This document shows, one piece after another, positions 5,949 to 6,926 of a stretch of 6,926 nucleotides of DNA. The notes under the pieces were generated by a model, which was given only the letters and a program-made list of their open reading frames with translations, made no database searches and was not told the DNA's origin. The position numbers and the translations under genes are program-made. The stretch lies in the NCBI GenBank assembly GCA_900550765.1, contig URTC01000087.1, positions 1-6,926 of the forward strand, in the 5' to 3' direction. Position 1 is the first letter of the stretch. Each line of letters begins with the position of its first letter. This DNA is from an uncultured Clostridia bacterium (GTDB lineage Bacteria; Bacillota; Clostridia; Christensenellales; QALW01).

Positions 5949-6463
5949 TTATACATTAAAAACTGATTTCCTAAAAATCTTTTTCAACCACGAAAAAAGA
6001 AACGCTCCCACCCAAAGCACAAAAGCCGCCAAAACGCCGGCCAGCAGGCAAAGCAAAATATCATCAGCACGTATTGACCGCCATACCAGTTCAGAAGTAG
6101 GTACAGGGAACATGCAGATATTACGATAAAACTTCCAGCTTACAAACACCACATTTGCAAAAGCCGCAATACTCCCAGCAGACGCGCTCACCAAATAATA
6201 AGCCAGCGCAGAAATCCTGATTTTTTTCTTACAAGATACCGCAAAAGAGCCAAAACTGCCGCTGCAAGCAAGGCAGGCCAAGCGATACGCCCGTCATTTC
6301 CCGCGGCCGCCCAAAAGGATTCCTTTTGCCAAAAAGGCGTAAAATATTGTCCCTCGCCTGCCAATGTACTGCAATTTATCTGGGCATCCAAAAGAGTGCC
6401 ATACAAAATAAATAACAAAAAAAGAGGTACGATAAAACACAAAAATTCCTTAAATTTTTTCAT
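5949..6463 (-). CDS. Unrecognised four-helix membrane protein, split by a -1 frameshift at an A7 run
   Basis: Two overlapping frames form one gene. The first runs from the ATG at 6463 to a TGA at 6190 (91 residues); the second is open to the TAA at 5949. A -1 shift at A7 (6227-6221), after Lys81, joins them into 171 residues with hydrophobic segments at about 7-25, 61-78, 86-110 and 136-160, and a basic tail (LKKIFRKS). The joined protein is supported by the next gene upstream, whose C-terminal half aligns without gaps from the YLVS stretch (90-93) through WRSIRADDILLCL (128-140) to the tail. The start has AAGGCGGTG (6469-6477), one mismatch from the ideal AAGGAGGTG, 5 bases before the ATG. 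I do not recognise the family and propose no function. It may use programmed or transcriptional slippage at A7, or may be a pseudogene or carry a sequencing error; the frame break is at a homopolymer. Confidence 0.65.
6006..6088. repeat. Copy 1 of an 83-base duplicated block
   Basis: Aligns without gaps to 6733-6815 with 7 mismatches in 83 bases. It codes for the region from VW-SIRADDILLCL to the WVG of the fourth helix in the downstream membrane protein. Three mismatches change residues (R/Q, L/Q, L/F). Confidence 0.9.
6221..6227 (-). other. A7 slippery run at the frame junction
   Basis: In the incoming frame the run reads A_AAA_AAA, an exact X_XXY_YYZ slippery heptamer, and a -1 slip leads directly into the frame that matches the paralogue. 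A weak 6-base-pair stem (TGCGCT with AGCGCG, 16-base loop) starts about 10 bases downstream. No internal Shine-Dalgarno-like stimulator is seen upstream. Loss of one A from an ancestral A8 explains the same data. Confidence 0.6.
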
Positions 6464-6468
6464 TCTTC

Positions 6469-6477
6469 CACCGCCTT
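6469..6477 (-). promoter_or_regulatory. Ribosome binding site of the frameshifted membrane-protein gene
   Basis: AAGGCGGTG, eight of nine positions of the ideal AAGGAGGTG, 5 bases before the ATG at 6463. Supports 6463 as the true start. Confidence 0.75.
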
Positions 6478-6642
6478 TTATTTATTGCAACACGCGTTTG
6501 CATGACAGACAAGGCTTTTACTGCAAAATTTACGTTTTTACGGTTTCAATCGCTTAGCATACTAAAAAATTTTCAATACTTTCTTTCTCTATCTTCCTCA
6601 TAAATCGATGCCGCATATATTCGCCGTTTTTCTACTCATGCT

Positions 6643-6924
6643 TTAATTTCCGCTATCCTGCAGTTTCCCCGCTTCCCGCGCATTTCCGTGCGATTTTATA
6701 AAAAGCTTTCGAATCCATGATAAAAGAAGACTTCCCACCCAAAACACAAAGGCCGCCAAAACACCGGCCTGCAGGCAAAGCAAAATGTCATCAGCACGTA
6801 TCGACTGCCATACCATTGGCCAATTAGCATATAAAGTACAACTCCTAAACATCAAAAAAAGCCAAGTAAAAAGCAACATATTTCCTAATGCCGCGACGCT
6901 GCCAGCCGCCGTACTCACCAAATA
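6643..6924 (-). CDS. Paralogue of the preceding membrane protein, N-terminus beyond window end
   Basis: The last 93 residues of a protein whose beginning lies past the window. The first in-window residues (YLVS) align with residues 90-93 of the 171-residue downstream copy and continue without gaps for about 78 residues: same spacing to the VWQSIRADDILLCLQAG stretch and the same fourth helix. The loop and helix between are diverged. Two hydrophobic segments are in view. Its tail is longer and more polar (HGNAREAGKLQDSGN) than the copy downstream. The gap to the next gene is 179 bases with no terminator seen, so the two may be co-transcribed. No start in the window should be used: the TTG/GTG codons at 6921-6916 are internal. 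Family and function not recognised. Confidence 0.7.
   Translation of the reverse strand, partial: YLVSTAAGSVAALGNMLLFTWLFLMFRSCTLYANWPMVWQSIRADDILLCLQAGVLAAFVFWVGSLLLSWIRKLFIKSHGNAREAGKLQDSGN
6733..6815. repeat. Copy 2 of the 83-base duplicated block
   Basis: Partner of 6006-6088, 76 of 83 bases identical, same orientation, about 727 bases apart. Part of the tandem gene duplication. Confidence 0.9.
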
Positions 6925-6926
6925 AT

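Noticed and set aside
5949..6281. The second frame of the split membrane protein as an independent gene starting at 6281
   Set aside because: Its first 20 residues lie in the alternate frame of helix 2, with no ribosome binding site; the alignment with the paralogue begins only after the A7 run, so it is better read as the 3' part of one gene.

Overview
The window looks like a chromosomal segment of a low-to-moderate GC Bacillota, most likely a member of the Clostridia. The signs are AGGAGG-type ribosome binding sites, textbook sigma-A promoters (TTGACA / 17 bp / TATAAT), tRNA genes with encoded CCA ends, rho-independent terminators after most units, and a TIGR04086-type membrane protein next to secD and secF. 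Genus cannot be told from the sequence. Every gene I can support lies on the minus strand, so the region is read from high to low coordinates.

Right end (6926 to 5850): two tandem copies of an unrecognised small multi-pass membrane protein. The upstream copy is cut by the window end. The downstream copy is split into two reading frames at a run of seven A, and a -1 shift there restores a 171-residue, four-helix protein. The copies share an 83-base block with 7 mismatches. A strong hairpin terminator follows.

Middle (5793 to 3101): a classical short-chain dehydrogenase/reductase with a complete catalytic set; about 590 bases with no established gene, holding a possible 23-codon ORF with a good ribosome binding site; a tRNA-Leu(UAA) with consensus promoter and terminator; a complete alpha/beta hydrolase resembling acetyl-xylan-esterase-like proteins, with its own terminator.

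Left part (3046 to 1): a tRNA-Asp(GUC) with consensus promoter and perfect terminator; about 420 bases without a gene; then a protein-export cluster of a TIGR04086-type membrane protein, SecD (with its own near-consensus promoter) and SecF, which runs off the window. SecD and SecF have the family fold, but both have lost hallmark motifs of the periplasmic-base region, and SecF lacks the conserved transmembrane Asp of the proton relay.

Nothing here is a clear-cut new defence or mobile system. The observations most worth a second look are the frameshifted tandem membrane proteins, the degenerate SecDF pair, the small ORF near 4600, and a possible sequestering element over the ribosome binding site of the TIGR04086-type gene.
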